Shown here in pieces: positions 10,701-20,984 of a stretch of DNA of 64,000 nt. Every line of letters starts with the position of its first letter. Position 1 is the stretch's first letter. The position numbers and the translations under genes were made by a program. Source of the DNA: 'Nostoc azollae' 0708 (GTDB lineage Bacteria; Cyanobacteriota; Cyanobacteriia; Cyanobacteriales; Nostocaceae); NCBI RefSeq assembly GCF_000196515.1, contig NC_014248.1, positions 1,721,501 through 1,785,500 of the forward strand. The letters run 5' to 3'. The notes under the pieces are model-generated. The model did no database searches, was not told the origin of the DNA, and saw only the letters and a list, made by a program, of their open reading frames with translations.

Positions 10701-11264
10701 GGCTATTTCCCTTGTCAGTCTGAGGGAAATTCTCTACATATATATGATGTAGAAAATCAATCACAACAAATTGCTATTTTTGAGTTTCCTCGTCAACGTT
10801 CTGGGAGAAGATATTGTATTGCAGATTTCTTTGCACCGAAGGAGTCGGGAATAATTGATGTTTTCCCAATGCAAGCGGTGACTGTGGGGGAAGTGGCGAC
10901 AGAGTTTGCACAAAAGTTATTTGCTGATAATCAATACACTGATTACCTGTATTTCCATGGTGTGGCGGTGCAGGTGGCGGAGGCTTTGGCGGAATGGACT
11001 CACGCCAGAATTCGCCGGGAGTTGGGTTTTGGTGATGCTGAACCGGATAATATTCGGGATATGTTGGCGCAGCGTTATCAAGGTTCTCGGTATAGTTTTG
11101 GCTATCCTGCTTGTCCGAATATTCAGGATCAGTTTAAGCAGTTGGAGTTGTTGGGAACTGACAGGATGAAGATGTTCATGGATGAAAGTGAACAGTTATA
11201 TCCTGAACAGTCTACGACGGCGATTATTACTTATCACCCTGTAGCGAAGTATTTCACTGCTTAA
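7734..11264 (+). CDS. metH: Cobalamin-dependent methionine synthase
   Basis: 1176 residues, full length. Transfers a methyl group from methyltetrahydrofolate via enzyme-bound cobalamin to homocysteine. The homocysteine domain (about 10-320) has the zinc cysteines C228 (GLNCATGPD) and C294/C295 ([11 protein letters not shown]). The pterin-binding domain (about 345-610) includes [17 protein letters not shown] and [12 protein letters not shown]. The B12 cap and Rossmann domains (about 640-870) contain DVHDIGKN with the cobalt-ligating H737. The C-terminal AdoMet-dependent reactivation domain includes [18 protein letters not shown] and [10 protein letters not shown] looked upstream for a cobalamin riboswitch and saw none. 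Divergent from the amidase gene; about 330 bp separate the two start codons. Confidence 0.97.
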   Translation: MTHPFLKRLHSPERPVIVFDGAMGTNLQTQNLTAEDFGGAQYEGCNEYLVHSKPEAVAQVHRDFLTAGADVIETDTFGAMSIVLAEYDLADQAYYLSKKAAELAKSITSEFSTTEKPRFVAGSIGPTTKLPTLGHIDFDTMKASFAEQAEALFDGGVDLFLVETCQDVLQIKAALNAIEEVFGKKGERRPLMVSVTMETMGTMLVGTEIAAVMTILEPYPIDILGLNCATGPDLMKPHIKYLSEHSPFVVSCIPNAGLPENVGGQAHYKLTPVELRMALMHFIEDLGVQVIGGCCGTRPEHIQQLAEIAQDLKPKVRQPSLEPAAASIYTTQPYQQDNSFLIVGERLNASGSKKCRDLLNAEDWDGLVSMARSQVKEGSHILDINVDYVGRDGVRDMHELVSRIVNNVTLPLMLDSTEWEKMEAGLKVAGGKCLLNSTNYEDGEPRFLKVLELAKKYGAGVIIGTIDEDGMARTAEKKFLIAQRAYRQAVEYGIGPTEIFFDTLALPISTGIEEDRKNGKATIESIRRIRQELPGCHIILGVSNISFGLNPASRIVLNSMFLHEAMTAGMDAAIVSASKILPLAKIESQHQEVCRQLIYDERKFDGDVCIYDPLGELTSIFAGVKTKPKTSFDETLPIEERLKLHIIDGERIGLEAQLTKALEQYPPLEIINTFLLDGMKVVGELFGSGQMQLPFVLQSAETMKTAVAYLEPFMEKSESGNNAKGTFVIATVKGDVHDIGKNLVDIILSNNGYKVINLGIKQSVENIIQAYEQHKPDCIAMSGLLVKSTSFMKENLQVFNEQGITIPVILGGAALTPKFVNQDCQGTYKGKVVYGKDAFCDLHFMDKLMPAKNAGNWDDLKGFLDELGGSEESTHRHQEIVENTFKYQVAAEPKEIDTHRSEAVAIDIERPQPPFWGTQFLQPDDISLEELLWYLDWQALVAGQWQFRKLKEQSKEEYQAFLAEKVYPILEGWKQRIIEENLLHPQVIYGYFPCQSEGNSLHIYDVENQSQQIAIFEFPRQRSGRRYCIADFFAPKESGIIDVFPMQAVTVGEVATEFAQKLFADNQYTDYLYFHGVAVQVAEALAEWTHARIRRELGFGDAEPDNIRDMLAQRYQGSRYSFGYPACPNIQDQFKQLELLGTDRMKMFMDESEQLYPEQSTTAIITYHPVAKYFTA

Positions 11265-11694
11265 ACTTTTCACCCCCTTTGTCATGAGATGGAGGGGATA
11301 AATTTTTATACTCTTTTAACTCAAGCGTATAACCTACCTATCACACGTTAATAATACCAGCCAAGCAGTATAAAAAAGGTAATAATTATAAACACTTAAC
11401 ACTTAATGCCATTCATTAGTAAGTATTAAAGGTTGTTGCTGAAGAAGAAGGGGCGTTTTGTCACTAAGAAACAAAGGGGGAAAAACTAGAACAATACTCA
11501 AGTTTAGAAAAATTAGTTGATCACAACAAGAGCACCGATAAAATAACGACATAAGTCCTGGCTAATGTTCTTTCTCTTTTAGACAAATTTTAAATAACTT
11601 TAAGTAGTTATTCTCGGTGAGAAAAATTGCTTTTATCTTAAATTGTGATCAATGAATACTCACTAATTTTGGTGTTAGGTAAAAGTAGTATCAC
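11265..11694. other. Intergenic, no gene seen
   Basis: Sequence after metH with stops in all frames. A weak imperfect C-rich/G-rich inverted repeat at about 11272-11300 could act as the metH terminator. Nothing else recognisable. Confidence 0.4.
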
Positions 11695-11869
11695 TATACT
11701 ACAAACGGGTGAGACTTCGACTTATGTCATATTGATAGGGCAGGCATAAGCCATACCTCACGTAATGCAGCGAAGTATCTCGGAGATTCTTCACTATGAT
11801 TCTTCACTATCTCTTTCAGAGACGCTCCGCGAACCTTCAGAATCAAACTTTTAAACCGTTTTTAGTATA
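11695..11869 (+). repeat. TATACT-ended inverted-repeat element, copy 1
   Basis: 175 bp. Left end TATACTACAAACGGGTGAG, right end AAACCGTTTTTAGTATA, so the termini are inverted repeats of roughly TATACTAAAAACGG. Contains a tandem GATTCTTCACTAT motif and the block TCTTTCAGAGACGCTCCG, both also in the copy at 45325. No coding capacity; the terminal TA pair suggests a TA-targeting (IS630/Tc1-like) origin. Confidence 0.7.
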
Positions 11870-12129
11870 TATTGGACAAAAGTAGGATGACACATCAATG
11901 AGCATTTTTAGTGGAAATCAATTGCTACACTTACCAATTCTTCCTTGCCATAATGCCTTAATTTGTGTAACTTTGAGAGCCAAAGAGCGGATATGGGCTG
12001 CGATCACCATTGGCACATCTAAAACCGTGCGCGATCGCAGAGATCCTTTAATTAATATCTGCTTTTACACATTTTTTTGAGTCGGTTGATAGAGGTAGTA
12101 GGCTATTAGTCCTATCCCGCTTACGACGG

Positions 12130-12356
12130 TAAGAGGCAGACGCAGAACTGCAAACAACATTCGCTGACCTGACCGCTATTATTGACAATCTAGCAGATAG
12201 ACTACTTATTACTGATATTAACGGACAAATTAGACAATTTAATCCAGCTTTACTAAGGATGTTCCGACTAGGCAACATTGACCTCCAATCCAAAATGGTA
12301 TGACTCAAAAAATTCTCATTGTTAATGATGAACCTAATATCTTGATTTTGGACTAA
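12130..12356 (+). pseudogene. Relics of a PAS-domain sensor and a response regulator
   Basis: One frame (to TGA 12301-12303) reads a coiled linker into TAIIDNLADRLLITDINGQI and FNPALLRMF, typical of a PAS domain after a coiled coil. An overlapping ATG at 12300 then starts MTQKILIVNDEPNILIL, the N-terminus of a receiver domain, which stops at 12354-12356. The usual DDE acidic pair of the receiver reads NDE here. Only about 70 codons remain of what was probably a two-component hybrid or operon. Confidence 0.6.
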
Positions 12357-12546
12357 ATAGAGCAACTATTTAAAATAGACTACAGGCCTGAACGATCAGA
12401 TTTTTGAATTTTGAATTTTGAATTCCCGGAACTGGTGGACTTTTCAAACATCCTCTAAAATTTACTCCTTCTAAAACTGGTACTATTATTCTAGTGACAT
12501 AATTACAACCTTGTCACACCAGTAAATCACTCATAATCAAAACTCT

Positions 12547-14016
12547 ATGCTTACCCAAGATAAAAAACAAATCAACTGGAAACCCATCATCAAAAAATTT
12601 ATCGCTGTTATTGGTGAGAAAGGTGTAGTTAAACGCAAAGAAGAACTCCTTACTTATGAATGTGACGGTTTAACCAGCTATCGTCAAACTCCTCCAGTAG
12701 CAGTTTTACCCAGAACTACAGAACAGGTAGCAGAAGTTGTAAAAATATGTAATCAATACTCCGTTCCTTTCATTGCACGAGGTTCTGGTACGGGTTTATC
12801 TGGTGGCGCTTTACCATCGGAAAATTCAGTGTTAATTGTCACTGCTCTAATGCGAGAAATCCTCAGCATTGATTTACGGAATCACCTTGCTGTTGTTCAA
12901 CCAGGGGTAATTAATAGTTGGGTAACACAAGCTGTAAGCGGTGCTGGTTTTTACTTTGCACCTGACCCTTCTAGTCAAATAATCTGTTCTATTGGTGGAA
13001 ATATTGCCGAAAATTCCGGGGGAGTACATTGTTTAAAATACGGTGTGACTACTAATCATGTTTTGGGTTTAAAACTCGTACTTCCTGATGGTTCTATTGT
13101 TGATGTCGGTGGACAAATTCCTGAAATGCCTGGTTATGATTTACCTGGTGTATTTGTCGGTTCGGAAGGAACTTTAGGAATTGCTACAGAAATAACTTTG
13201 AAAATTCTCAAAAGTGCGGAATCAATTTGTGTACTTTTGGCAGACTTTAATACTGTTAATGCTGCCGCAGCAAGTGTTTCCGATATTATTAGTGCCGGCA
13301 TTATTCCTGCTGGCATGGAAATGATGGATAATATTAGTATTAATGCTGTCGAAGATGTTGTCGCTACTAATTGTTATCCCCGTGATGCAGCAGCAATTTT
13401 ATTAGTAGAAATTGATGGTTTAGATGTAGAAGTCGCAGTCAATAAACAGCGGGTAGCAGGAATTTGTCAGAAAAATGGAGCGCGTAATATTACTTCTGCT
13501 ACTGACCCAGAAACCAGATTAAAATTATGGAAGGGTAGAAAAGCTGCTTTTGCTGCTGCGGGACATATCAGCCCTGATTATTATGTTCAAGATGGTGTAA
13601 TTCCTCGGACGCAATTACCTTATGTGTTAAAGGAAATTGAAGCTATCAGTCAAAAATATGGTTATCGTATTGCGAATGTATTTCATGCTGGTGATGGAAA
13701 TCTTCATCCCTTGATTTTATTTAATAAATCTGTAGCGGGAGAGTTCGAGAAAGTTGAAGAAGCGGGAGGAGAAATACTTAAACTTTGTGTGAAAGTAGGT
13801 GGTAGCATTTCTGGTGAACATGGTATTGGTGCGGATAAAAAATGCTATATGCCAGATATGTTTAGTCAGGCTGATTTAGAAACTATGCAATGGGTAAAGC
13901 AAGTTTTTAATCCTCGAGGTTTGGCTAATCCTGGTAAGATATTCCCTACACCGCGCACTTGTGGAGAAGCTGCGAAAGTATCAATTCAGCAGTTTGCAGG
14001 TGTGGAAAGATTTTAA
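12547..14016 (+). CDS. glcD: Glycolate oxidase/dehydrogenase FAD subunit GlcD-like
   Basis: 489 residues. FAD-linked 2-hydroxyacid dehydrogenase; in cyanobacteria this type oxidises photorespiratory glycolate to glyoxylate at the membrane. The N-terminal FAD-binding (PCMH) domain, about 45-225, has VPFIARGSGTGLSGGALP and CSIGGNIAENSGGVHCLKYG. The C-terminal FAD-oxidase domain (about 230-470) has NVFHAGDGNLHPLI and GGSISGEHGIGADK with the histidines expected near the flavin. Length matches GlcD; no GlcE or GlcF neighbours are visible, so a D-lactate or related dehydrogenase cannot be excluded. ATG at 12547 is the only sensible start. Intact, though flanked on both sides by decayed genes. Confidence 0.88.
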   Translation: MLTQDKKQINWKPIIKKFIAVIGEKGVVKRKEELLTYECDGLTSYRQTPPVAVLPRTTEQVAEVVKICNQYSVPFIARGSGTGLSGGALPSENSVLIVTALMREILSIDLRNHLAVVQPGVINSWVTQAVSGAGFYFAPDPSSQIICSIGGNIAENSGGVHCLKYGVTTNHVLGLKLVLPDGSIVDVGGQIPEMPGYDLPGVFVGSEGTLGIATEITLKILKSAESICVLLADFNTVNAAAASVSDIISAGIIPAGMEMMDNISINAVEDVVATNCYPRDAAAILLVEIDGLDVEVAVNKQRVAGICQKNGARNITSATDPETRLKLWKGRKAAFAAAGHISPDYYVQDGVIPRTQLPYVLKEIEAISQKYGYRIANVFHAGDGNLHPLILFNKSVAGEFEKVEEAGGEILKLCVKVGGSISGEHGIGADKKCYMPDMFSQADLETMQWVKQVFNPRGLANPGKIFPTPRTCGEAAKVSIQQFAGVERF

Positions 14017-14205
14017 TTTGATGCTAAAGTATAGGCACGTTACGTAAGTATTAAGGATAGTGCTTTATGTCTGAATGATTACTACATCTATTTTGTGCCT
14101 TTTTGATTTCTTTCTAAAGAGTCTTCATATCATTACATAATCCTGACACATATAATTTTATTTTGTAGTTATATATACTAGGAGAATAGTAAGTTTAATT
14201 TGCAA

Positions 14206-15453
14206 ATGAAGAGGGTATTCCGTCGTTATTTTTTATTTTGTCTGTGTTTAGGACTTATCTTTAGTTTAACAGCATTTCCAATTTCTTCTACTTCTGTTTC
14301 TTCTCAGAAAGTAATTTCTTTGACTACAGAAATTTGCGGTCTTTGATTGATTAATGTTGCCAGTAGTATGCTTTTTGTCCCTTGGGGTATTCACCGTGCT
14401 ATTGATCAATTAGCATCGTTGAATTTTAATACTAATTATCCAGTAGTCTAGAACAGAGGTTACACTTCTTGTAAAAGTGCTGTTGCCCAAACTGTTACAG
14501 GTGATGCAATTCAACCTTTTATAAATTCTATGCATCGTGGTAAGGATACTTTAGCAAAGTTGGTAAATTCGTCAAAAAGTAAAGATATAAATATTATTCC
14601 TTGGTTTGAATATGGGTTCATGACTCTACCTAATTGTCCATTGGCAAAGTTACACTCATAATGGTTAGCAATTTGGCAAAAAGGTATTAATTCCATTAAT
14701 GAAATTCTGCCGTAAGAAGTTGAGAATAATGGTGTTTTTAATCGGCAAGTTTGGTTAAATCCTCTTCATCCCCAGGTGCAGGAACTTATTCAAAATTTAA
14801 TCTTAGAAGTTGTCAAAAATTATGATGTGGCTGGGATTCAAGTTTATGACTACTTTGGTATGTCGGTACAATTTAGTTATGATACATATACATATACTGT
14901 TAAACTTTACCAAAAGGAACATTTAGGTAAGAATCCACGTGATGAGCCTTTCGCAGCCGAATGGATGCGGTGGCGGGCAAATGGAATTGCTGATTTTATG
15001 GTGAGAATCAGTCAAGCTGTTAAAGCAATTAAACCCCATTTGAAAATATCTCTTTTTCCTAATTTTCAGTATTATGCCTATAAATATTATTTGCAAGATT
15101 AGGAAAATTGGGTAAATAAAGGTTTAGTCGATGAGTTGATTTTGCAGGTATATCGAGATGATAAGAACTCTTTCGTTGCAGAAATAGAAAAACCTGCGGT
15201 ACAATATGCAATGATTAAGATTCCTGTTAGTATTAGGATTTCAACGGTAACTACTATCAGTCCTGTGGATATTAAACGAATTCAAGAACAAGTGCAAATT
15301 GTGCGTGATGGAATTCACTCCAGTAAAGGTGATCACAATTTTGCAGGTTTTTCTTTTTTCTATTGGGAAAGTTGATGGGGTTATATTGCTCCTGAATCTC
15401 CTTAAAAGCGGCGTAAGGCTTTTTAGATTTGTTTTCTACCAAAGCAGTTCAAC
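14206..15453 (+). pseudogene. Secreted glycoside-hydrolase-like (GH10-like/DUF187) protein, six or more stops
   Basis: A single plus-strand frame runs from ATG 14206 with a signal peptide (RRYFLFCLCLGLIFSLTAFP) to beyond 15375. It is cut by TGA 14344, TAG 14449, TAA 14659, TAA 14713, TAG 15100 and TGA 15373, with no shift of frame over that length. Between the stops it reads a glycosidase-like barrel: WGIHRAIDQLASLNFNT, IIPWFEYGFM, WLNPLHPQVQELI, AGIQVYDYFGM (normally D-Y/H-Y in live copies) and GFSFFYWES. The remaining C-terminus, WGYIAPESP then KRRKAF, follows the last of these stops. The family normally acts on cell-surface or external glycans. Dead by point mutations. Confidence 0.85.
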
Positions 15454-15477
15454 CTTTACATTTAAAAAAATTGTGAT

Positions 15478-16062
15478 GCAATTAGCATTATTAAAAACTA
15501 AGTTTAATATCTTTACTTTTACGTTACTGTGGAGTTTCACTACTTTAAGTGGTTTTTTCTTAAGTTTATTTTCGATTGAAATTGGTGAAAGGCCTGATGT
15601 GGGAATCCTAGAAGCTGTTGTGGGTGGATTTACGCTCGCATTCCCCTAAAGTTATATGCTCAGACAAACTATCTTTCCTTTCCGCTGGATACTATCAACA
15701 GTCTTAGGTTGGTTACTCTAATTACCGCCATTGGCGGCGGTACTATAGGCTGGTATGTACCATCAACAGAATTGTTATCTTTTACAATCGTCTTTGGAAT
15801 TATTTCCGGGGGTATTGGCAGCTTGGTGATTGGAGTAGCACAATGGTGGTTAGTAATTCCTTCATGACTCCACTGGGGATAGTCTTGGATATTCCTGAAT
15901 TAAGCAATTTGGGCTGTGGCTTTACCAGTTGGTTCGATTATAGGTATATTTTCGCGCCGCTTCACACAGTTATTTTCAGGGGAAGTTGTCGGTTTAGCTA
16001 TTACTTGGTTGAATGTAGGAGTCCTCACAGGAATCACCGCTTACAAGTTGTTTCGTTCATAA
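15478..16062 (+). pseudogene. Glycine-rich membrane protein, frameshifted
   Basis: The first 57 codons (MQLALLKTKFNIFTFTLLW, then FFLSLFSIEIGERPDVG) read into a stop near 15649. Other frames continue with ITAIGGGTIGWYV, FGIISGGIGSLVIGVAQWW, ALPVGSIIGIFSRR and LTGITAYKLFRS to a TAA at 16060-16062. Repeated glycine-rich hydrophobic helices of this kind occur in a common Nostocales family of unknown function. At least two frameshifts and two stops. Confidence 0.6.
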
Positions 16063-16472
16063 GTGAGAAAGGGTAGAGTGTAGCGCTGTACGGAAAGATA
16101 ATAGTCTGTGAAAGACATTTTGACGTTACCAATTACCCATTACAAATATTCGGGGAAATATGAGGAATTTTAACAATTATGAAGATTTTTCTGATTTATA
16201 ACTCAGTATATGCAAGAATGTTAAAACATAATTGACAAACATTCAGTATAGTTTTACGCGCGTCAGATAAATTGTTGTCTGTAACCAGCAGCAATGCTTG
16301 CGTTTACACCTATTCGCTTAACGATATTTCGGTTAAAAATTAGAGAAATAAATATCCATGAGTCAAATCTGAACAATACTTAGCTTTAGCTGCTAGGGGG
16401 TTTTTGTCACCAAAATTAATACCAAGAGAGCGCCTATAAGAGTCAGAAATATCAAATCAAATAAGGTCTCTC
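16063..16472. other. Intergenic, no gene seen
   Basis: 410 bases without a plausible reading frame or recognised repeat. It probably held the promoter of the decayed kinase gene that follows. Confidence 0.4.
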
Positions 16473-18923
16473 ATGAAAATCAATTCAGTTGAATCTATCC
16501 CCAAGTTGACCAACACAGCACAGCACCCAGGCAGACTTTTTTCGGTACAGAACACAACTCGATGAAACAAGCAGTAGTGAGCAGCTTCTAGCAAGTATGT
16601 ACAATTTTGTGCAAACATCTATATTAGACCTCTTGCAGAGTTAATTATATGTTATAATGGCACAATGTCTTTGTTCTAGCCAAAACTTAGAGTTACAAGG
16701 TTATGTTTGAATTAGGGAGCCCAAAGAACACCAAAAATACATAAGATCTAAAACTCTCTATCATACCACAGAAACAATTTTGCAAGAGGTCCATTTATTG
16801 TCGATGTTTTGGAAGAGGGAGATTTTCAGTATCTAGCACTTAATCCCACCCATGAGAGATAGCTTGGTATTCCCTCAGAGGAACTGCGCAGTAATAAACC
16901 AGAGGATATTCTTTCACCTGTAGATGCTGCTAGGGTGCGTAAACGTTATGCTAATTGTGTGCGGTTGGGAAAAACAATTTCCTATAAACAATGTTTGCAT
17001 TTACAAGGTGTCAATAATTGCTGGAGTCCCACTTTAACTCCATTGCGAGATCTAAATTCTAGAACTTACAGATTGATTGGTACTACCAGCAATATTACTT
17101 CTTCCAAATTATTTAGAAAAAGCTGGAAGAATGACAGCAGAAAGTGAGAGACTACTAGAAGCAATTGCCCATAAGATTAGTCAATGTTAAGATTTAGAGA
17201 TTATTCTCCAGCAAACAGTTAAAGAAATCTGTCATTTACTGGATTTTGATCGCATCCTAATTTACTATTTCCAAACTGAAAATAGTGGAGTAATTCTGGC
17301 TGAACCAACAATTATGGCTGGCGATTCCCTACTCGGTCAGAAAATCCAAGATTCCTGTTTTGATATTCAGCTTCAAGAATTTTATAAACGTGGTTATATT
17401 CATGTTAGTGAAGATATTTATTTATAACACATGTTTATACCCTTAATAAATAGATTTTCTCGCCTCTATACAAGTGTCAGCTGATCTAGTAGTCCCAACT
17501 TTATTACAGCAAAATTTATGGGGACTTTTAATTGCTCAACAATGCCGAGAAACGCGAAAATGGCAACAAGAATAAATGGACCTATTCAAACAGATCGCTC
17601 TGCAAATCGGTATTGCTACTCAGCAAGCAGAACTACAATAACAGGTAAGATATCTACAAAAACAACTAGAATTACAACAAGAACAGTACAGTTCACAATT
17701 AAATCAGATGCAGAATTTCCAAGGAATTGTGCGAAGAATTACTCAGAAAATCTGCAACTATCTGGATGTTAACCAAGTCCTACGAACCGCAGTTCAAGAA
17801 TTGGCTCAATTATTAGAACTAGAAAGATGTCAAATATAACTGTATAATATCTACCAAAGATCAGTTACAGTTAGCAGTGAATATAGTTCCAACAGTTTTG
17901 CCATATGGACAGGGATTAACTAGAGAGATTTCAGACTTTCCCCAAGTTTATTAGTCATTATTACAAAAAGAATTTTTCCAATCTTTAGAAATTCTTCCTG
18001 GGTGGAATTTACAAATAAAAGTCGTTTGCCAACTTGCTTGTCTGATTTTTGATGCTAAAGGAGTTTTAGGCAATATTTGGTTAATCAAATCGATAGAAGA
18101 AACTTTCTAGCAATTGGAGATATCCTTAGTACAGTAAATAGCTAATAAATGTGCGAGCGCAACTCGTCACTCTCAACTCCATGAGAAAACTAAAGCATAA
18201 GTAAAAGAACTAGAAAAACGAGAACGTCACAAAAACGAATTCCTCAAAACCTTTTCCCAAGAACTGCGCACACCCGTTACTAGTATTAGTCTTGCGGCTC
18301 AAACTTTAGAAGGTTTTCTCACACCCAACGGTATTTTAGATATTGAATTAGTACCACAACTCTTACAAAGTTTACATAATGAATCTGGACGCGAAAATCA
18401 ATTAGTCGACTATTAACTCACACTAACATATCTAAAAACTGAACCGGAACCCCCAACATTAATTGCCATTGATTTGCAAACTTGGCTAACTCCCATTGTT
18501 GAATCCTTTCGGGATGTTGCCAATTGTCAGAAATAAAACTTAAGGTTAAATATTGCCCCAAACCTGCCACCTTTAGAAACAGACATTACCAACCTTGAAC
18601 AAATTATCACAGAATTGCTCAAAAATGCTTGCAAATTCATCCCCGCAGGTGAATCAATTACCATCTCAGCTAACTTGAGTGCAGACACAGTAGAGTTAAA
18701 AGTCTGTTATTCCGATGTCGAGATTCCCAACCATTAATTAACAAGGGTTTTTCAGCCATTTTATCATTTTACCAATAATGCTCCCTGGAAATCTAGGGAT
18801 TCTGGACTAGAACTGGCTTTGGTGAAACCAATTATGGAACATCTAAACGGCTCAATTAATGTCGTAAACGCAGATAATCACATCACTTTCACAATCAAAT
18901 TCCCCCTTGAACCAGTTTTTTAA
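16473..18923 (+). pseudogene. PAS-GAF-GAF sensor histidine kinase, broken and carrying a miniature element
   Basis: Likely start ATG 16473. Fragments in changing frames give SSSEQLLASMYNFVQTSI, then (after the 16626-16792 element) FIVDVLEEGDFQYLALNPTH of a PAS domain. GAF-like stretches follow: EICHLLDFDRILIYYFQ and VQELAQLLELERC. A kinase core follows with NEFLKTFSQELRTPVTSISL, LEQIITELLKNACKFIP (N box) and a C-terminal ATPase end ending IKFPLEPVF. The H box has Gln (CAA) where the phosphorylated His should be. I count well over ten stops or shifts. It was probably a phytochrome-like or general stress sensor; the input cannot be named. Confidence 0.88.
16626..16792 (+). repeat. ~165-bp miniature inverted-repeat element, copy 2, inside kinase pseudogene
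   Basis: 167 bp, ends AGACCTCTTGCAGAGTTAAT and ACAATTTTGCAAGAGGTCC. Flanked by ATT at 16623-16625 and ATT at 16793-16795. Removing the element with one ATT joins ...TCT ATA TT to T ATT GTC GAT and restores the PAS reading frame. Confidence 0.88.
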
Positions 18924-18973
18924 CTGCAACACTAGCGGCAGCGTCAAAAGTCTGCTACTATAGGTTTTAGTAA

Positions 18974-19045
18974 GGGTGACTAGCTCAACGGTAGAGCATC
19001 GGACTCTTAATCCGCTGGTTCTGAGTTCGAATCTCAGGTCACCCA
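18974..19045 (+). tRNA. tRNA-Lys (anticodon CTT)
   Basis: 72 nt cloverleaf. Acceptor stem GGGTGAC pairs perfectly with GTCACCC (7 bp), discriminator A. D stem GCTC/GAGC; anticodon arm TCGGA / CTCTTAA / TCCGC, so the anticodon is CTT; T arm CTGAG / TTCGAAT / CTCAG. CCA is not encoded in full. It lies 50 bases downstream of the dead kinase and upstream of a long phage-like graveyard. Confidence 0.93.
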
Positions 19046-19510
19046 CTGCGTTTCGGGCACTACGATTTTTCGGACTGACTAAATCTTCCCTAAATTCCCC
19101 AATGATCCGCCTCCAAAACCCTTGATTCTTCGGGAAAACAGCCAACAAAGCTTTGACTAAATTCAACAACAATCCCTAATGATTAAGGAGAGTATTTTTA
19201 ATCTCCTTTTTGCCTTGGTGTTTGGAGTGTGATCGCATCCTCCTGAACCTTATCGGATAATATAGTTATATTCGAATGTAATTATATGACCATAAGAACC
19301 TTTTCAACTCACGAAACCATCGGCTTAACATTAACTAGCAGCAGTATCTCTCTCTACTCATCCACTAGCTAAAAGCCACAGCTTGGATATCGTCTCTGGG
19401 AGAAGTATCTCTCCCAGAAATTTTGCTAGAAGATAGCCGAGAAGAGAAAGCCAAAAAATGCTAAATGTTCAGTGGACTAGCCCCAGAAAGTCATTAGATT
19501 ATTATTTAAT
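19046..19510. other. Intergenic, no gene seen
   Basis: Between the tRNA and the next miniature element. Reading frames here are short and composed of unlikely residues. No terminator, RNA or repeat is clear. Confidence 0.4.
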
Positions 19511-19677
19511 AGACCTATTGCAGAATTAATTTTATGTTACAATGGTCGGCTGTCTTTGTTTTAGCCAAAAGTTAGAGTTACAGGGTTATGTTTGAATTAG
19601 CGAGCCCAAAGAACACCAAAAATACATAAAATATAAGACTGTCTATCATACCACAGAAACAATTTTGCAATAGGTCT
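19511..19677 (+). repeat. ~165-bp miniature inverted-repeat element, copy 3
   Basis: 167 bp, starts AGACCTATTGCAGAATTAAT and ends TTTTGCAATAGGTCT. Left flank AAT, right flank ACT; both fit an A-N-T target even though they differ. The right end abuts the remnant of a cadherin-like repeat protein. Confidence 0.8.
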
Positions 19678-19679
19678 AC

Positions 19680-19859
19680 TATGAAACTAAATCTCGTTAC
19701 AGCATTAGAGTTCAGACTTTAGATGGTAATAATTGGAGCTATCAAAAACAGTTTGCAGTTACCGTTAATGATTTAAAAGAAAATATTACCGCACCGATAA
19801 TCAGCCTGTTTGGAAGTGGTAAGGCACTGGTGAGTTCTGGAAGTAGAATAGATAAGTAG
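19680..19859 (+). pseudogene. Fragment of a cadherin-like / Calx-type repeat protein
   Basis: About 60 codons immediately after the miniature element read YETKSRYSIRVQTLDGNNWS and KQFAVTVNDLKE, the end of one extracellular beta-sandwich repeat of the sort found in large secreted cyanobacterial proteins (live copies usually end FTVTVNDVNE). The frame stops at TAG 19857-19859. The upstream portion beyond the element is not recognisable. Confidence 0.45.
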
Positions 19860-20216
19860 TTGGGCGGAAAAATGTATAACTATGTCATGGCGAATGCAGC
19901 AAAGCGGAATCAATCGCAAGGATTTCAAGTATGTTATATAGTTATGTTGATTTTTGTCTACCTACTTATGACAATTACTGATGATGGAACGAGAATAGAT
20001 AATAATGGCATTATGTTTAACGACGATTCAATAACCTTAGAAAGCGCACTAACCGCAATCGATCTGAATAGTGATTTCATCTTTGAATTGGATCTGACAA
20101 CGAATGCTTCCGATGGATCATATACAATCGCTGATTTCAGGCAATCGATACAGTTCTCAACACCAATGATAGCAATAGGTACAAACTGGGATACATACGA
20201 GCGAGTTAGAACTTAA
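19860..20216 (+). CDS. Unrecognised ORF, doubtful
   Basis: 118 codons from a TTG (ATG at 19872 is the next choice). Contains one hydrophobic stretch (VCYIVMLIFVYLLM) and an acidic C-terminal half rich in Asp and Asn. No family recognised. As neighbours are all decayed it may be a fragment or a chance frame. Confidence 0.22.
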   Translation: MGGKMYNYVMANAAKRNQSQGFQVCYIVMLIFVYLLMTITDDGTRIDNNGIMFNDDSITLESALTAIDLNSDFIFELDLTTNASDGSYTIADFRQSIQFSTPMIAIGTNWDTYERVRT

Positions 20217-20459
20217 AATTTTGATAAATAATGAAATAAATAAAATTATTCCTACCAATATCACCTAGCAGTATTAAGCTGTGTTTATCAACGCATTCAA
20301 GGAATGAATAAGTTAGTCGTCAATGAAGTAGAAACTGATGATTATCTTGATGATAACCAATTTTAGCTAACTCCTATAATTAGGCTAGGGAGGAATATTA
20401 ATGGAACATGGTCACTTATGGATTCATTATTAAATAATATACAATTAATAATTATTTAG

Positions 20460-20975
20460 ATACTTAGAACTCCAGACCAACCCAATTTCACAAATATCGG
20501 AGGTAGTTTTTATACAACTCCTGCCACACGGCAGCCGCCAAATTACTCAGACCCATTTGCAAGAAAACCTATTGGATTTGAAATCAAAATAGTTGATGAT
20601 GAATGTAATAAAGGCATTCAGATACATGGCGTTCTTTTATACATGAGATTACCAGCTTTCCAGTTGGTTTGGAGAAATCCAAGATGTTCTCTCCCAGAAG
20701 ATCCATTTAAGCTTCCCCCTGTATATTCAGTTCCTTGTACTTCTGACCTTTTTTGGCAGCTAAAATATTATCAGCGTTATTATGTGACCTGTCCTGAGCA
20801 AGTACCTTTTTGCTATACAAACTTAATTATTGATGGACTCAGCTATAATTTCAGAACTCAGAATAATGGTAATTGGTGTTTGGAAAACAAGGGATTAATA
20901 AATACACAAATTCCCTCTGTGATACTAAGGACTGAAAGAAGGTTCTGTGGTGGTATTAGTTGGATAAATCTTTGA
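20460..20975 (+). pseudogene. Unrecognised ORF without start, mobile-element region
   Basis: About 170 codons without a stop in one frame but no start codon before 20643. Readable peptides include NIGGSFYTTPATRQPPNYSD, GFEIKIVDDECNKGI and LIIDGLSYNFRTQNNGNWC. Length and amino acid balance suggest genuine former coding sequence rather than chance. Function unknown. Confidence 0.35.
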
Positions 20976-20984
20976 TTTGGTAAA

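Noticed and set aside
11898-12080. Plus-strand 60-codon frame and an opposing minus-strand peptide (VPMVIAAHIRSLALKVTQIK)
   Set aside because: The plus frame is Cys-rich and unlikely. The minus peptide looks more natural and could be a relic, but it lacks a start and any family match.
18852-19172. Minus-strand open frame of 106 codons
   Set aside because: It runs through the tRNA-Lys gene and the end of the kinase pseudogene on the other strand.
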